A DNA stretch of 64,000 bases from NCBI RefSeq assembly GCF_900115225.1, contig NZ_FOVR01000015.1, forward strand, positions 59,032 through 123,031, given 5' to 3'. The stretch is from Cohaesibacter marisflavi (lineage in GTDB: Bacteria > Pseudomonadota > Alphaproteobacteria > Rhizobiales > Cohaesibacteraceae). Positions 56,945 to 64,000 of this stretch are shown piece by piece (within the stretch, counting starts at the first letter, position 1; the number at the start of each line of letters is the position of its first letter). A program made the position numbers and the translations under genes. The notes beneath the pieces are model-generated. The model saw nothing but the letters and a program-made list of their open reading frames with translations, ran no database searches and was not told the DNA's origin.

Positions 56945-57649
56945 ATGGACACCCTTTCAAAAAGACAGCAGGACATTCTCACCCTTGTGGGAGAAAGCGG
57001 CTTTGTCACCATTGAAGCGCTCGCCGACAGCTTCGGCGTTTCGGCCCAGACAATTCGCCGCGAGATCATCGCCATGGACAATGCCGGTCTGTTACAGCGC
57101 TTCCATGGGGGGGCTGGCCGGGCAGAAGGCACCAGCACCTTGCGGCTGGGTCACAATTACAAGGCCCATCAGAATCGCGAGGAAAAAGACCTGATCGCGC
57201 AGAAAGTTGCAGATCTCGTTGCACCGGGGTCATCACTCTATATTGATGTGGGCACAACCATGGAGGCCGCAGCCATACGGCTCAACAAGCTTGCGTCCCT
57301 GACCATTCTCACCAACAGCATGCGGGTTGCTGCCAATTTCGATCATACACGGCATGCGGTGCATGTGCTTGGCGGGGTCGTGGCTGGTCAGGATGGCTCT
57401 CTTGTAGGGGAACAGGCGGTTCTAAATTTGCGCGATGTGCGGCTTGATTACGCCCTGATTGGCTGCTCAGGTATTGAGACAAGTGGCAGTGTCATGGATT
57501 TCGATCAGCGCAAGATCGCCATCAAGCAGGCGGCTCTCGGGGTGGCAAGGCACAGCTATCTGCTGGCCACGGCAGGCAAGTTCGAGCGTAGCGCCTTCGC
57601 TCGCATTTGCCACAGGGACGATGTCGAAGCCGTCATCAGCTCCGACTGA
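56945..57649 (+). CDS. DeoR/GlpR-family transcriptional regulator
   Basis: A 234-residue regulator. The N-terminal HTH is typical: SKRQQDILTLVGESGFVTIE, then FGVSAQTIRREIIAMDNAGL. The C-terminal DeoRC sensor, which is related to sugar-phosphate isomerases, has VAPGSSLYIDVGTTMEAAAI, LTILTNSMRVA and DYALIGCSGIET. Members respond to sugar phosphates. It is divergent from the SLOG/sugar ABC operon, which it most likely represses until the imported and phosphorylated compound appears. The stop is 11 bp from the convergent RpiR stop. Confidence 0.93.
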   Translation: MDTLSKRQQDILTLVGESGFVTIEALADSFGVSAQTIRREIIAMDNAGLLQRFHGGAGRAEGTSTLRLGHNYKAHQNREEKDLIAQKVADLVAPGSSLYIDVGTTMEAAAIRLNKLASLTILTNSMRVAANFDHTRHAVHVLGGVVAGQDGSLVGEQAVLNLRDVRLDYALIGCSGIETSGSVMDFDQRKIAIKQAALGVARHSYLLATAGKFERSAFARICHRDDVEAVISSD

Positions 57650-57660
57650 ACTCACCCCCC

Positions 57661-58506
57661 TCACAACCCGCCGAGATCTTCCTTGATGCTATCGACGATT
57701 TCGGCCCGCTGCTGCGCTGTCTTTCCGGCATGGGCTGCATAGGTCAGAGCCAGAAGGCGGATCGCGCTGCTGACAGCGGTATGCGACGCGCCAAGAGCAA
57801 AGCTTGATACATGGCAGGGCAACACCACCTTGGAAACCCGCTGCATTTCAAACAGGGATGTCCGGTCCGTGATGGTGACAACATTTAGCCTGCTGGTCTT
57901 GGCATAGTTCAAGATCGATTTGAGCAGCGTCGACCGTGGTGGCAGGGTGATCAACAACAACACGTCCTTGGGGCCAGTCATGGCCAGATCTTCAGCCCAT
58001 GACCCCTGATTGATGCCCAGAATCATGACGCCGTGCCGCAAGCGGGAGAAGATCAGGCGCGCATAGCGAGCAATGCCTTCCTCTGTACCCAACCCGAGCA
58101 CCCAAATGCGCGGAGCGTTGTCGATCAGTTCGGCCGCTTCGCGCACCTTGTCAGAACGCAATTCTTCAAAAGTGCGTGTCAGATTCTTCAATTCAAGCTC
58201 CAGATGGGCGCCAATGGCACGACCCATGGCCACTTGTTCAGAATTGGTTACAGACAATTCGTAAGGCTCGGACTGGTTCCGCTCTTCACGGGCTTGCAAT
58301 TTAACTTCGTTGAAATCGGCATAGCCCAGATGCTGGAAGAAACGCGCAGCGGTGGCCTTGGAAACCCCTGCCATTTCAGCAATTTCGGTCGCCGAGTGCG
58401 TGAGGATGTCATCTTGCCGATCCAGGATGAGGCTCGCGAGCTTTTTCTCTCCGGCAGTCAGCCTTGAGTATCTTTCCTGAATTCTCAGCACGAGGCGTGA
58501 TGCCAT
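57661..58506 (-). CDS. MurR/RpiR-family transcriptional regulator
   Basis: A 281-residue regulator. An N-terminal HTH_6 domain (YSRLTAGEKKLASLILDRQD, then ATEIAEMAGVSKATAARFFQ) is joined to a C-terminal SIS domain (ADIWVLG-like: NAPRIWVLGLGTEEGIARYA, then DVLLLITLPPRSTLLKSIL). RpiR proteins usually sense phosphosugars or other small metabolites through SIS. It is divergent from the cycloligase-paralog/ABC operon with ATGAAAC/GTTTCAT sites between them, so that operon is the likely target. The ATG is part of one such ATGAAAC element. Confidence 0.93.
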   Translation of the reverse strand: MASRLVLRIQERYSRLTAGEKKLASLILDRQDDILTHSATEIAEMAGVSKATAARFFQHLGYADFNEVKLQAREERNQSEPYELSVTNSEQVAMGRAIGAHLELELKNLTRTFEELRSDKVREAAELIDNAPRIWVLGLGTEEGIARYARLIFSRLRHGVMILGINQGSWAEDLAMTGPKDVLLLITLPPRSTLLKSILNYAKTSRLNVVTITDRTSLFEMQRVSKVVLPCHVSSFALGASHTAVSSAIRLLALTYAAHAGKTAQQRAEIVDSIKEDLGGL

Positions 58507-58592
58507 GAAACCCTCCGATTCTTGTTCGTCTCATAAAAAAAGATTAGCAGCCCTCTTGCAATAATGAAACAACAGTTTCATGATTATGAAAC
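58505..58592. promoter_or_regulatory. Candidate RpiR operator with repeated ATGAAAC half-sites
   Basis: A perfect palindrome ATGAAAC-AACA-GTTTCAT (58564-58581) is followed by a third ATGAAAC at 58586-58592. A fourth copy, at 58505-58511, overlaps the RpiR start codon. Spacing and symmetry suit a dimeric HTH regulator that controls both divergent genes. Assignment to the RpiR protein is by position. Confidence 0.6.
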
Positions 58593-58611
58593 CGAGAAAC
58601 AAGGAGGCAGA

Positions 58612-59349
58612 ATGAGTCAATCCCGTCTCATACGCAAAGGCATATGGCAGCGACTGAAAGATGTCGCACGGGCTGACGCGCGCTTTCATCTCGATTTTTC
58701 CGAAGTGATCCCCGATTTCGACGGCTCTGAGCAGGCAACCGAACGGGTTCTGCAAAATGACGCCTTCAAGGCCTGTCGCTTCGCATTCGTGACACCTGAC
58801 AATTCCCTTACGCTTTTGCGCCAACGCATGATCGAAGCGGGCATACCGCTGGTCATGTCCACTTTCAATATCCGGCGTGGATTTCTCTATCTCGCGCCGG
58901 GCGTCGTGCCCAAGGGAGCCGAGCTTTATGCTTCATGGCTTGAGGGCATGGAGCATTTCGCCACCCCCATTTCGCTGGAAGGCATTGCGCAAAAGGGGAG
59001 TTTCGATTTTGCCGCCACCGGCGCATCTGCTGTTTCTTCCAAAGGCATCCGCTTTGGCAAGGGGCACGCCTATTTCGATCTGGAATGGGGCATGTTCACA
59101 GATCTCGGCCTGATGGAAGAAACAACGCCTGTCGCTTCCATCGTGCATGATGTGCAAGTGACAGACGAAACCGTCATCGCCAGCGATCTCGACATCGCCA
59201 TCGATATGATCGCCACACCGGAGAAGCTGATCCGGGTTGAGAGAAACGAGCGCCGGCCGCGCGGCATCCGCTGGGATCTCTTGAGCAAAGAGCAAATAAT
59301 GGACATTCCGCCTCTGGCCGAGTTGGCTCGGATCAGGGGTGTTTTTTAA
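58612..59349 (+). CDS. 5-formyl-THF cycloligase-like protein (COG0212 paralog), copy 1
   Basis: A 245-residue protein of the cycloligase fold. The pattern is that of the paralog group rather than the true enzyme: KGIRFGKGHAYFDLEWGM replaces the usual GxGGGYYDR, and CRFAFVTPDNSLTLLRQRMI and STFNIRRGFLYLAPG are group features. True 5-FCL makes 5,10-methenyl-THF from 5-formyl-THF. The paralogs lack proven activity and have been linked to thiamin metabolism by comparative genomics. The ATG at 58612 follows AAGGAGG; the longer frame to 58564 runs into the operator. It opens an operon with an NMT1-type ABC importer and a second paralog. Confidence 0.85.
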   Translation: MSQSRLIRKGIWQRLKDVARADARFHLDFSEVIPDFDGSEQATERVLQNDAFKACRFAFVTPDNSLTLLRQRMIEAGIPLVMSTFNIRRGFLYLAPGVVPKGAELYASWLEGMEHFATPISLEGIAQKGSFDFAATGASAVSSKGIRFGKGHAYFDLEWGMFTDLGLMEETTPVASIVHDVQVTDETVIASDLDIAIDMIATPEKLIRVERNERRPRGIRWDLLSKEQIMDIPPLAELARIRGVF

Positions 59350-59390
59350 AAAGACCGCTATCCTTCCCGAGACAAATGGAGACACTGATC

Positions 59391-60362
59391 ATGAGACTTG
59401 CTCTGGACAGACGCCGATTTCTTTCCCTGATGGCCGCAGGCGCAGCCCTGCCAACCATGGGCCGCTTTGCCAGCGCTGCAAGCCCTTTCGCCTTTCAGGC
59501 TTCCTGGATCAACGATGCCGAATTCACCGGCTATTTCGTTGCCATGGACAAAGGCTATTATGCTGAGGAAGGCCTGGACCTTTCCTATGCTTCCGGCGGA
59601 CCGGATGTCATCCCTGAAAGCACCATCATCGCAGGCAAGGCTGATCTGACGCTGACGACGCCGGACACCACCATCAAGGCGATTGCCGAGCAGGGCGCAC
59701 CGTTCAAGATCATCGGTACCCAGTATCAAAAGAACCCGATCGGTATCGTGTCGCTTGCGTCCAACCCGATCAAGAGCCCTGAAGATCTCATCGGCAAAAC
59801 CCTTGCCGTGCCGCCGGTCAACGTGATTTCCGTTGAAGCCATGCTGAAAATTTCCGGTGTGGATCGCTCCAAGATCAACATCGTGCCTTATGCCTATGAT
59901 CCAACACCGCTGATCAAGGGCGAAATCGACGCGTCTCTCGATTTCACCACCAACGTGCCTTTCACCATCAAGCAGGCCGGTGCTGATGCGACCTCCTTCC
60001 TGCTCTATGATTTCGGCTTCACCATCTTTAACGACACGGTCGTGGTCACCGAAGAAACCCTCAAGAGCAAGCGCAAGGAACTGGTTTCCTTCCTGCGTGC
60101 CTCTCGCAAAGGCTGGGAAGAAAATCTCAAGGACACCACTGTCTATCCACCGAAATTTGCGGACAGCTGGTTCAAGGGCACGGGCCGTTCCATCGAGAAT
60201 GAACTCTTCTTCAACGAAGCTCAGAAGTCTCTGATCGAAGCGGAAGGCGGCATCTTCTCCATGAGCGAAGAAGCCATCGAAGCCAACATCAAGGCGCTGG
60301 CAGAAGTGGGCATCGCGGCCAAACGCGAGTATTTCGATACCTCTCTGCTGGAAGAAATCTAA
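59391..60362 (+). CDS. NMT1/THI5-like ABC transporter substrate-binding protein
   Basis: A 323-residue periplasmic protein. The signal peptide carries an RR pair (MRLALDRRRFLSLMAAGAAL) and ends near ASAA, so export by Tat is possible. NMT1 features: FTGYFVAMDKGYYAEEGLDL, ESTIIAGKADLTLTTPDTTI and KSPEDLIGKTLAVPPVNVIS. The NMT1/THI5 class binds pyrimidine precursors of thiamin, riboflavin, taurine or other aromatic or sulfonated compounds. An upstream ATG at 59376 is also in frame; the one at 59391 gives a clean signal peptide and has GGAG nine bases before it. The stop overlaps the ATPase start (TAATG). Confidence 0.9.
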   Translation: MRLALDRRRFLSLMAAGAALPTMGRFASAASPFAFQASWINDAEFTGYFVAMDKGYYAEEGLDLSYASGGPDVIPESTIIAGKADLTLTTPDTTIKAIAEQGAPFKIIGTQYQKNPIGIVSLASNPIKSPEDLIGKTLAVPPVNVISVEAMLKISGVDRSKINIVPYAYDPTPLIKGEIDASLDFTTNVPFTIKQAGADATSFLLYDFGFTIFNDTVVVTEETLKSKRKELVSFLRASRKGWEENLKDTTVYPPKFADSWFKGTGRSIENELFFNEAQKSLIEAEGGIFSMSEEAIEANIKALAEVGIAAKREYFDTSLLEEI

Positions 60363-61132
60363 TGAATGCCGAGCACGGTATAACAATCAATCAGGTGTCG
60401 CGGTCCTTTACGGGCCGCGGCACACTCGTTCAGGCGCTGAGCGATGTGTCCCTTGACTGTCCGGAAGGCTCCTTTACGGCGCTGATCGGGCCGTCGGGCT
60501 GTGGCAAGTCTACCTTGTTGCGGCTGGCTCTGGGGCTTGACGCACCTGATTCTGGCCAAGTGCTTATTTCCGGCATGACACCGCAGGCCGCTGCCAAGAG
60601 CGGCAAGACCGGCGTCGCCTTTCAGGATGCCGCGCTGATGCCCTGGCGCACCGTGGAAGACAATATCCTGTTGCCTCTGGACGTCCTCGGGCGCAAACGG
60701 AGCGCTTATCACGACGAAGTGGCCAAGCTGGTCAAGCTGGTCGGGCTAGATGGCTTTGAAAAGGCCCTGCCTGGTGAATTGTCTGGAGGCATGCGCCAGC
60801 GCGCAGCGATTGCCCGCGCCCTCGTCACCCGCCCCGAAATCCTGTTTCTTGATGAGCCCTTTGGGGCTCTTGACCAGATCCTGCGCCGACAGATGAATGT
60901 AGAGCTGCAACGCATCTGGATGGAAAGCAACGCCACCACCCTGTTGGTAACCCACGGCATTGATGAAGCCATTTTCCTTGCAGACCGCGTGGTTGTCATG
61001 CAGAGCAAACCCGGTCGGATCAGCCGCATTATCGATGTGCCGTTTGATCGTCCGCGTACGCCGGATCTATTTGCACATCCAACCTTCCACGCCTTGGAAA
61101 AGGAAATCGCGGAGGCACTGGATGGCCACTAA
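60362..61132 (+). CDS. ABC transporter ATPase (NitT/TauT/ThiZ type)
   Basis: A 256-residue ATPase with Walker A GPSGCGKSTLLRLALGL, Q-loop VAFQDAALMPWRTVEDNI, signature LSGGMRQRAAIARAL and Walker B ILFLDEPFGALD, the pattern of the nitrate/taurine/thiamin-precursor group. Its start overlaps the binding-protein stop, and its end overlaps the permease gene by 11 bp, so all three are translated together. Confidence 0.94.
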   Translation: MNAEHGITINQVSRSFTGRGTLVQALSDVSLDCPEGSFTALIGPSGCGKSTLLRLALGLDAPDSGQVLISGMTPQAAAKSGKTGVAFQDAALMPWRTVEDNILLPLDVLGRKRSAYHDEVAKLVKLVGLDGFEKALPGELSGGMRQRAAIARALVTRPEILFLDEPFGALDQILRRQMNVELQRIWMESNATTLLVTHGIDEAIFLADRVVVMQSKPGRISRIIDVPFDRPRTPDLFAHPTFHALEKEIAEALDGH

Positions 61133-62732
61133 GACGCCCGCCGCCAAGACCGAAAGTGTTCTCTCTTTGCGGCAGAAGCTGGCCCGCTATTCGACCGTGC
61201 GCAACTGGCTGTTGCTGCTTGTCTTCTGGGAGATCATCGGACAATTGCGGCTGGTTGCTGATGGAGCATTGCCAGCACCGTCTGCAATTCTGGCCCGCAT
61301 GTGGGTTGATTGGGCCGACTATCCGCCACATATCTGGGCCACTCTGGAAGGTGCAGGAGCAGGTTTCCTCATCGGCAACGCTGTGGCAATAGCGGCGGGT
61401 GTGCTGTTTGCCACCTTCCCCCTTACACAGCGGCTGGCACGCGGGGTTAATGTGGCGCTGTTTGCGCTGCCCCCTATTGCCGTTTCACCGATCCTCGTCA
61501 TTACCTTTTCTGACATGACACCGCGTATCATTCTGGCGGCGATCGGCTGTTATTTCGTAACCATGAGCGCCACTGTTACCGGCATCCAGCAGACAGACCG
61601 ACGTATTGTCGATGTCGTGCATGCTTATGGTGGGCGGCAATGGAAAACCCTTATCTATGCCCAGATGCGCAGCGCCATTCCAGCCATTCTATCCGGGCTC
61701 AGAGTCGCAGCCCCGAATGCGGTTCTGGGATCTATTCTTGCAGAATTCGGCGGAGGTGGTCGGTTTGGACTTGGAGTCTATCTGATCGGATCACTCGGCC
61801 GGGGCGAGCCCGATCGACTGTGGGGTATCGGTCTTTCGGCAACAGTGATTGCCGGGCTCGCCTACCTTCTTTTCTCTCTCATCGCCACGCGCCTGACTGG
61901 CACCTCGAAGGCTGTTACCGTGCCTGCAAGCCCTCCGGCGCCCAAAGCGGAGAAGAGTATGGTACTCACGTTAGCGCTCGGCACCGTTTCTTTTGCCCTG
62001 CCGTTCCTTTTATGGTGGCTTATGCTCGCCATCATGGGCACCCCCGCCATGATCGCCAAGACACCGGTTGGTCTGTTTGACTATCTCTTCATGATGCCCA
62101 GCAGTCTTGTTAGTCTTGGCAAGCTGGCTACAGCGCTCGGCCAGACGCTGCCCATGACCATGGTCGGCATGGCGGTTGGCCTGTCCTTCGCCTTTGCGCT
62201 GGCGCTCTGCTCAGTGCTTTATACGGCCATCATCCGCGGCTTCATGCCCGTTGCGCTTGTCACCCAGACCATGCCTTTGGTCGCACTGACACCATTGCTG
62301 GTCCTCATTCTGGGGCGCGGCCCTTCGCTAATCCTCTGGATCACCGTGTCAGTGACCTTCTTTCCGGCCTTTGTTACCATGGCACAAGGTCTGTCCATGG
62401 TGTCGCGGGCTGCTATTGAGGTGCCCAAGGCATATGGCGCCGGACCGTTCAGACAACTCTGGCTGGTTTCGATTCCTGCCTCCCTGCCCTATCTCTTCGC
62501 TGCAACGAGACTGGCCGTTCCCCGCGCTCTTTTGGGCGTAATGATTGCCGAATGGCTCGCCACCGGCAAAGGCCTTGGCAATCTGCTCAACCAATCCCGC
62601 GGATATCTGGACTATGGCATGATCTGGTCGGTTTCCGTGGTTTCAGTTCTCATATCCGTTCTTTTCTATCAAATCGTAGTCGCCATAGAACAGCGCGTAC
62701 TTTCAAAGCGCGGCATGGCACCTGCCCAATAA
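61122..62732 (+). CDS. ABC transporter permease with two fused membrane domains (NitT/TauT type)
   Basis: A 536-residue membrane protein in which two complete permease domains lie in one chain (about 25-255 and 280-530). Each has its own EAA-like loop: VVHAYGGRQWKTLIYAQMRS in the first and VPKAYGAGPFRQLWLVSIPA in the second. Related importers normally use one gene twice as a homodimer, so this is a fused heterodimer-like form. The two halves differ clearly. The frame is open from 60960, inside the ATPase gene; the ATG at 61122 has GGAGG upstream. It forms the channel for the NMT1-type system. Confidence 0.9.
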   Translation: MATKTPAAKTESVLSLRQKLARYSTVRNWLLLLVFWEIIGQLRLVADGALPAPSAILARMWVDWADYPPHIWATLEGAGAGFLIGNAVAIAAGVLFATFPLTQRLARGVNVALFALPPIAVSPILVITFSDMTPRIILAAIGCYFVTMSATVTGIQQTDRRIVDVVHAYGGRQWKTLIYAQMRSAIPAILSGLRVAAPNAVLGSILAEFGGGGRFGLGVYLIGSLGRGEPDRLWGIGLSATVIAGLAYLLFSLIATRLTGTSKAVTVPASPPAPKAEKSMVLTLALGTVSFALPFLLWWLMLAIMGTPAMIAKTPVGLFDYLFMMPSSLVSLGKLATALGQTLPMTMVGMAVGLSFAFALALCSVLYTAIIRGFMPVALVTQTMPLVALTPLLVLILGRGPSLILWITVSVTFFPAFVTMAQGLSMVSRAAIEVPKAYGAGPFRQLWLVSIPASLPYLFAATRLAVPRALLGVMIAEWLATGKGLGNLLNQSRGYLDYGMIWSVSVVSVLISVLFYQIVVAIEQRVLSKRGMAPAQ

Positions 62733-62751
62733 GACATCACGGAGCTTCAAC

Positions 62752-63495
62752 ATGGTGGATATTGTTGATCACAAAATCAAAGTCCGCGAACGCGTTTGGC
62801 GCGAATTGCGCAAAGTTGCCGTCCCCGATAGCCGATTTCATTTCGATTTTGGTGAGTTCATCGCCGATTTTGAGGGTGGTGAAGAGGCTGTACAGCGGCT
62901 CGTGGACCATGAATTCTATCAGAATTCGAATTACATCTTCATCACGCCGGACAATTGCCTCGATCGCCTGCGCCTAAAAGCGCTCGAAGATGGCAAGAAA
63001 GTTCTGATGACGACCTATTCGATCAAGCGCGGCTTCTGGCTGCTGGATCCAGCAAAAATCGCAACCGAGCTCTATCTCTATGCTTCTACACTTGATGGCA
63101 TGGAGCGGGTTGGACAGCCAGTAAGCCTCAAGGATCTCGCAGACATGCCGAAGGTGGACTATATGGTCACCGGCACAGGCGCCATCAACACCAAGGGCAT
63201 CCGCTTTGGCAAGGGGCATGGCTTCTTTGATAGCGAATGGGGTATGCTTTACCAGATCGGGCGGATCTCGACCGATACCCCCTCGGCTGCAGTCGTCCAT
63301 GATTGCCAATTGCTTGAAGAAGAGCTGACACCGGATGTCTATGACACCGTCGCTGATGCCATTTTCACCCCAACGCGCACAATTACGGTAGACGGACCGC
63401 ACAAACCGACTTGCGGTATTCTTTGGGATCGTCTTGATCCAGTCATGTATGAAACCATCCCACCGTTGCAAGAGCTTAAGGCCATGGGCTTCTGA
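62752..63495 (+). CDS. 5-formyl-THF cycloligase-like protein (COG0212 paralog), copy 2
   Basis: A 247-residue homolog of the protein at 58612-59349. Shared blocks are KGIRFGKGHGFFDSEWGM, FHFDFGEFIADFEGGEEAVQ, YIFITPDNCLDRLRLKALED and TTYSIKRGFWLLDP. It starts 19 bp after the permease gene, with CGGAGC upstream. Like copy 1 it lacks the GxGGGYYDR form of true cycloligases. Two diverged copies bracketing an importer suggest a hetero-oligomer or two successive steps on the imported compound; this is inference. Next comes a terminator. Confidence 0.85.
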   Translation: MVDIVDHKIKVRERVWRELRKVAVPDSRFHFDFGEFIADFEGGEEAVQRLVDHEFYQNSNYIFITPDNCLDRLRLKALEDGKKVLMTTYSIKRGFWLLDPAKIATELYLYASTLDGMERVGQPVSLKDLADMPKVDYMVTGTGAINTKGIRFGKGHGFFDSEWGMLYQIGRISTDTPSAAVVHDCQLLEEELTPDVYDTVADAIFTPTRTITVDGPHKPTCGILWDRLDPVMYETIPPLQELKAMGF

Positions 63496-63556
63496 TGCCC
63501 GACTTCATTTTCAATTCAACTTCGTGAAGAGTCCCCGCAGAACTCTTGACACCAAA

Positions 63557-63592
63557 GGAAAGCCCACAGGATTGTTTCGTGTGGGCTTTTCT
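63557..63592 (+). terminator. Terminator after the cycloligase-paralog/ABC operon
   Basis: A 10-bp stem AAAGCCCACA / TGTGGGCTTT with an 11-nt loop, followed by T residues. It lies about 60 bp after the last gene. Confidence 0.88.
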
Positions 63593-63639
63593 CATGCTTG
63601 GGGCAACACGGATTCCTGAGCCTATATATATTGTCCATA

Positions 63640-63681
63640 TACGCAAAACCCCCCCGGCTTATGGAGCACGGGGGGTTTTTG
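63640..63681 (-). terminator. Terminator of the rRNA operon
   Basis: A GC-rich stem of C and G runs (AAAACCCCCCCG / CGGGGGGTTTT) lies just beyond the 3' end of 5S rRNA on the minus strand and is followed there by TTTTGCG. A run on the other side also makes it partly bidirectional. Confidence 0.85.
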
Positions 63682-63698
63682 AATGTTTGTTATTAGCA

Positions 63699-63816
63699 GG
63701 CCCGGCAGCGACCTACTCTCCCACGTCTTAAGACGGAGTACCATTGGCGCAGAGGATATTAACGGCCGAGTTCGGGATGGGATCGGGTTTGGTGTCCTCG
63801 CCATAACCACCGGGCC
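63699..63816 (-). rRNA. rrf: 5S ribosomal RNA
   Basis: The reverse complement gives the full 5S sequence of about 118 nt. The closing stem GGCCCGG / CCGGGCC is visible at its ends. Conserved internal blocks are CCCGATCCCATCCCGAACTC, GGCCGTTAA, GGTACT and GGGAGAGTAGGTCGCTGCC. The ends are set by the closing stem and may be off by one or two bases. Confidence 0.96.
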
Positions 63817-63943
63817 GGCGAATAACAAACAGAGAAGCTGGTTGAGCTACCGGCGTTTTGCTAGAGCAAAAAGCGCCTATCGCTTAGTTTTAGCACTTTT
63901 GCGGAGCAAAAGTAGCCTTGAATGAATATAGACAAATGAGAGT

Positions 63944-64000
63944 AATCAAGCCTATCGAGCTATTAGTATCAGTAAGCTTCGCACGTTACCGCGCTTCCAC
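63944..64000 (-). rRNA. rrl: 23S ribosomal RNA, 3' end only
   Basis: The reverse complement of the last bases contains TACTGATACTAATAGCTCGA and then TAGGCTTGATT, the conserved 3' end of alphaproteobacterial 23S rRNA. The gene continues to the right, outside the window. The 3' end is placed by similarity to the conserved terminal stem and is approximate. Confidence 0.92.

Noticed and set aside
58507..58611. A TPP riboswitch before the cycloligase-paralog operon
   Set aside because: The gap is only about 105 bp, is filled by RpiR half-sites, and lacks the conserved thi-box blocks such as CTGAGA.
1..64000. Insertion sequences, prophage, integrative elements or tRNA genes
   Set aside because: No transposase, integrase or phage proteins, no paired terminal repeats, and no tRNA-like sequence were seen on either strand.

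Overview
The window reads as a chromosomal segment of a moderate-GC, probably marine alphaproteobacterium, most likely in Hyphomicrobiales (a Cohaesibacter/Stappiaceae-like genome is my best guess, from gene content only). The evidence is the type of 5S and 23S rRNA at the right end, the dominance of importers (dipeptide ABC, TAXI-TRAP, Liv-type ABC, sugar/polyol ABC and NMT1-type ABC) and the catabolic genes beside them. No phage, transposase, integrase, CRISPR array or tRNA was recognised. Nearly all sequence is coding, with short operon spacings and many 1-11 bp gene overlaps.

Layout. 1-0.8 kb: 3' part of malate synthase G, then a terminator. 1.0-5.3 kb: two-gene RND efflux operon, separated by a bidirectional terminator from phosphate acetyltransferase (5.4-7.5 kb, minus). 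8.4-15.5 kb (minus): a dipeptide/oligopeptide ABC operon running fused double ATPase, binding protein, two permeases, and last an M14-type zinc carboxypeptidase-like gene. 16.2-22.1 kb: an ExaC-type acetaldehyde dehydrogenase convergent with a LuxR response regulator, a FIST sensor and a PAS-rich hybrid histidine kinase; this resembles the alcohol-oxidation/NosP-NahK regulatory genes of Pseudomonas. 22.2-24.2 kb: a membrane protein of unusual architecture. 24.8-27.7 kb: TAXI-TRAP transporter. 27.9-35.3 kb: LysR regulator, WrbA, a DUF1127-like small protein, an EamA exporter, a DUF4386 protein and an SbcCD-like (YhaO/YhaN-like) pair. 35.4-37.0 kb (minus): universal stress protein and a MarR regulator, the latter divergent from a fused hydantoinase/5-oxoprolinase (37.2-40.8 kb). 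40.9-42.6 kb: a secreted SGNH hydrolase divergent from an alpha/beta-hydrolase-like gene.

42.8-51.1 kb (all minus) is the most interesting metabolic block. A Liv-type ABC importer sits between two members of the L-2-amino-thiazoline-4-carboxylate hydrolase family, with an FAD oxidoreductase and an M20 amidohydrolase in the downstream part. 51.8-57.6 kb holds a sugar/polyol ABC operon with a SLOG-fold protein and a divergent DeoR regulator; a 40-bp interrupted palindrome overlaps the ribosome binding site of the ATPase gene. 57.7-63.5 kb holds an RpiR regulator divergent from a second distinctive operon: two 5-formyl-THF-cycloligase-like (COG0212-type) paralogs bracket an NMT1/THI5-type binding protein, an ATPase and a permease with two fused halves. 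The window ends in an rRNA operon on the minus strand (5S complete, 3' end of 23S).

The two candidates for an incompletely described system are the 42.8-51.1 kb amino-thiazoline/amide uptake-and-breakdown cluster and the 58.6-63.5 kb cycloligase-paralog/ABC cluster. Assignments rest on reading protein motifs by eye; no database search was run.
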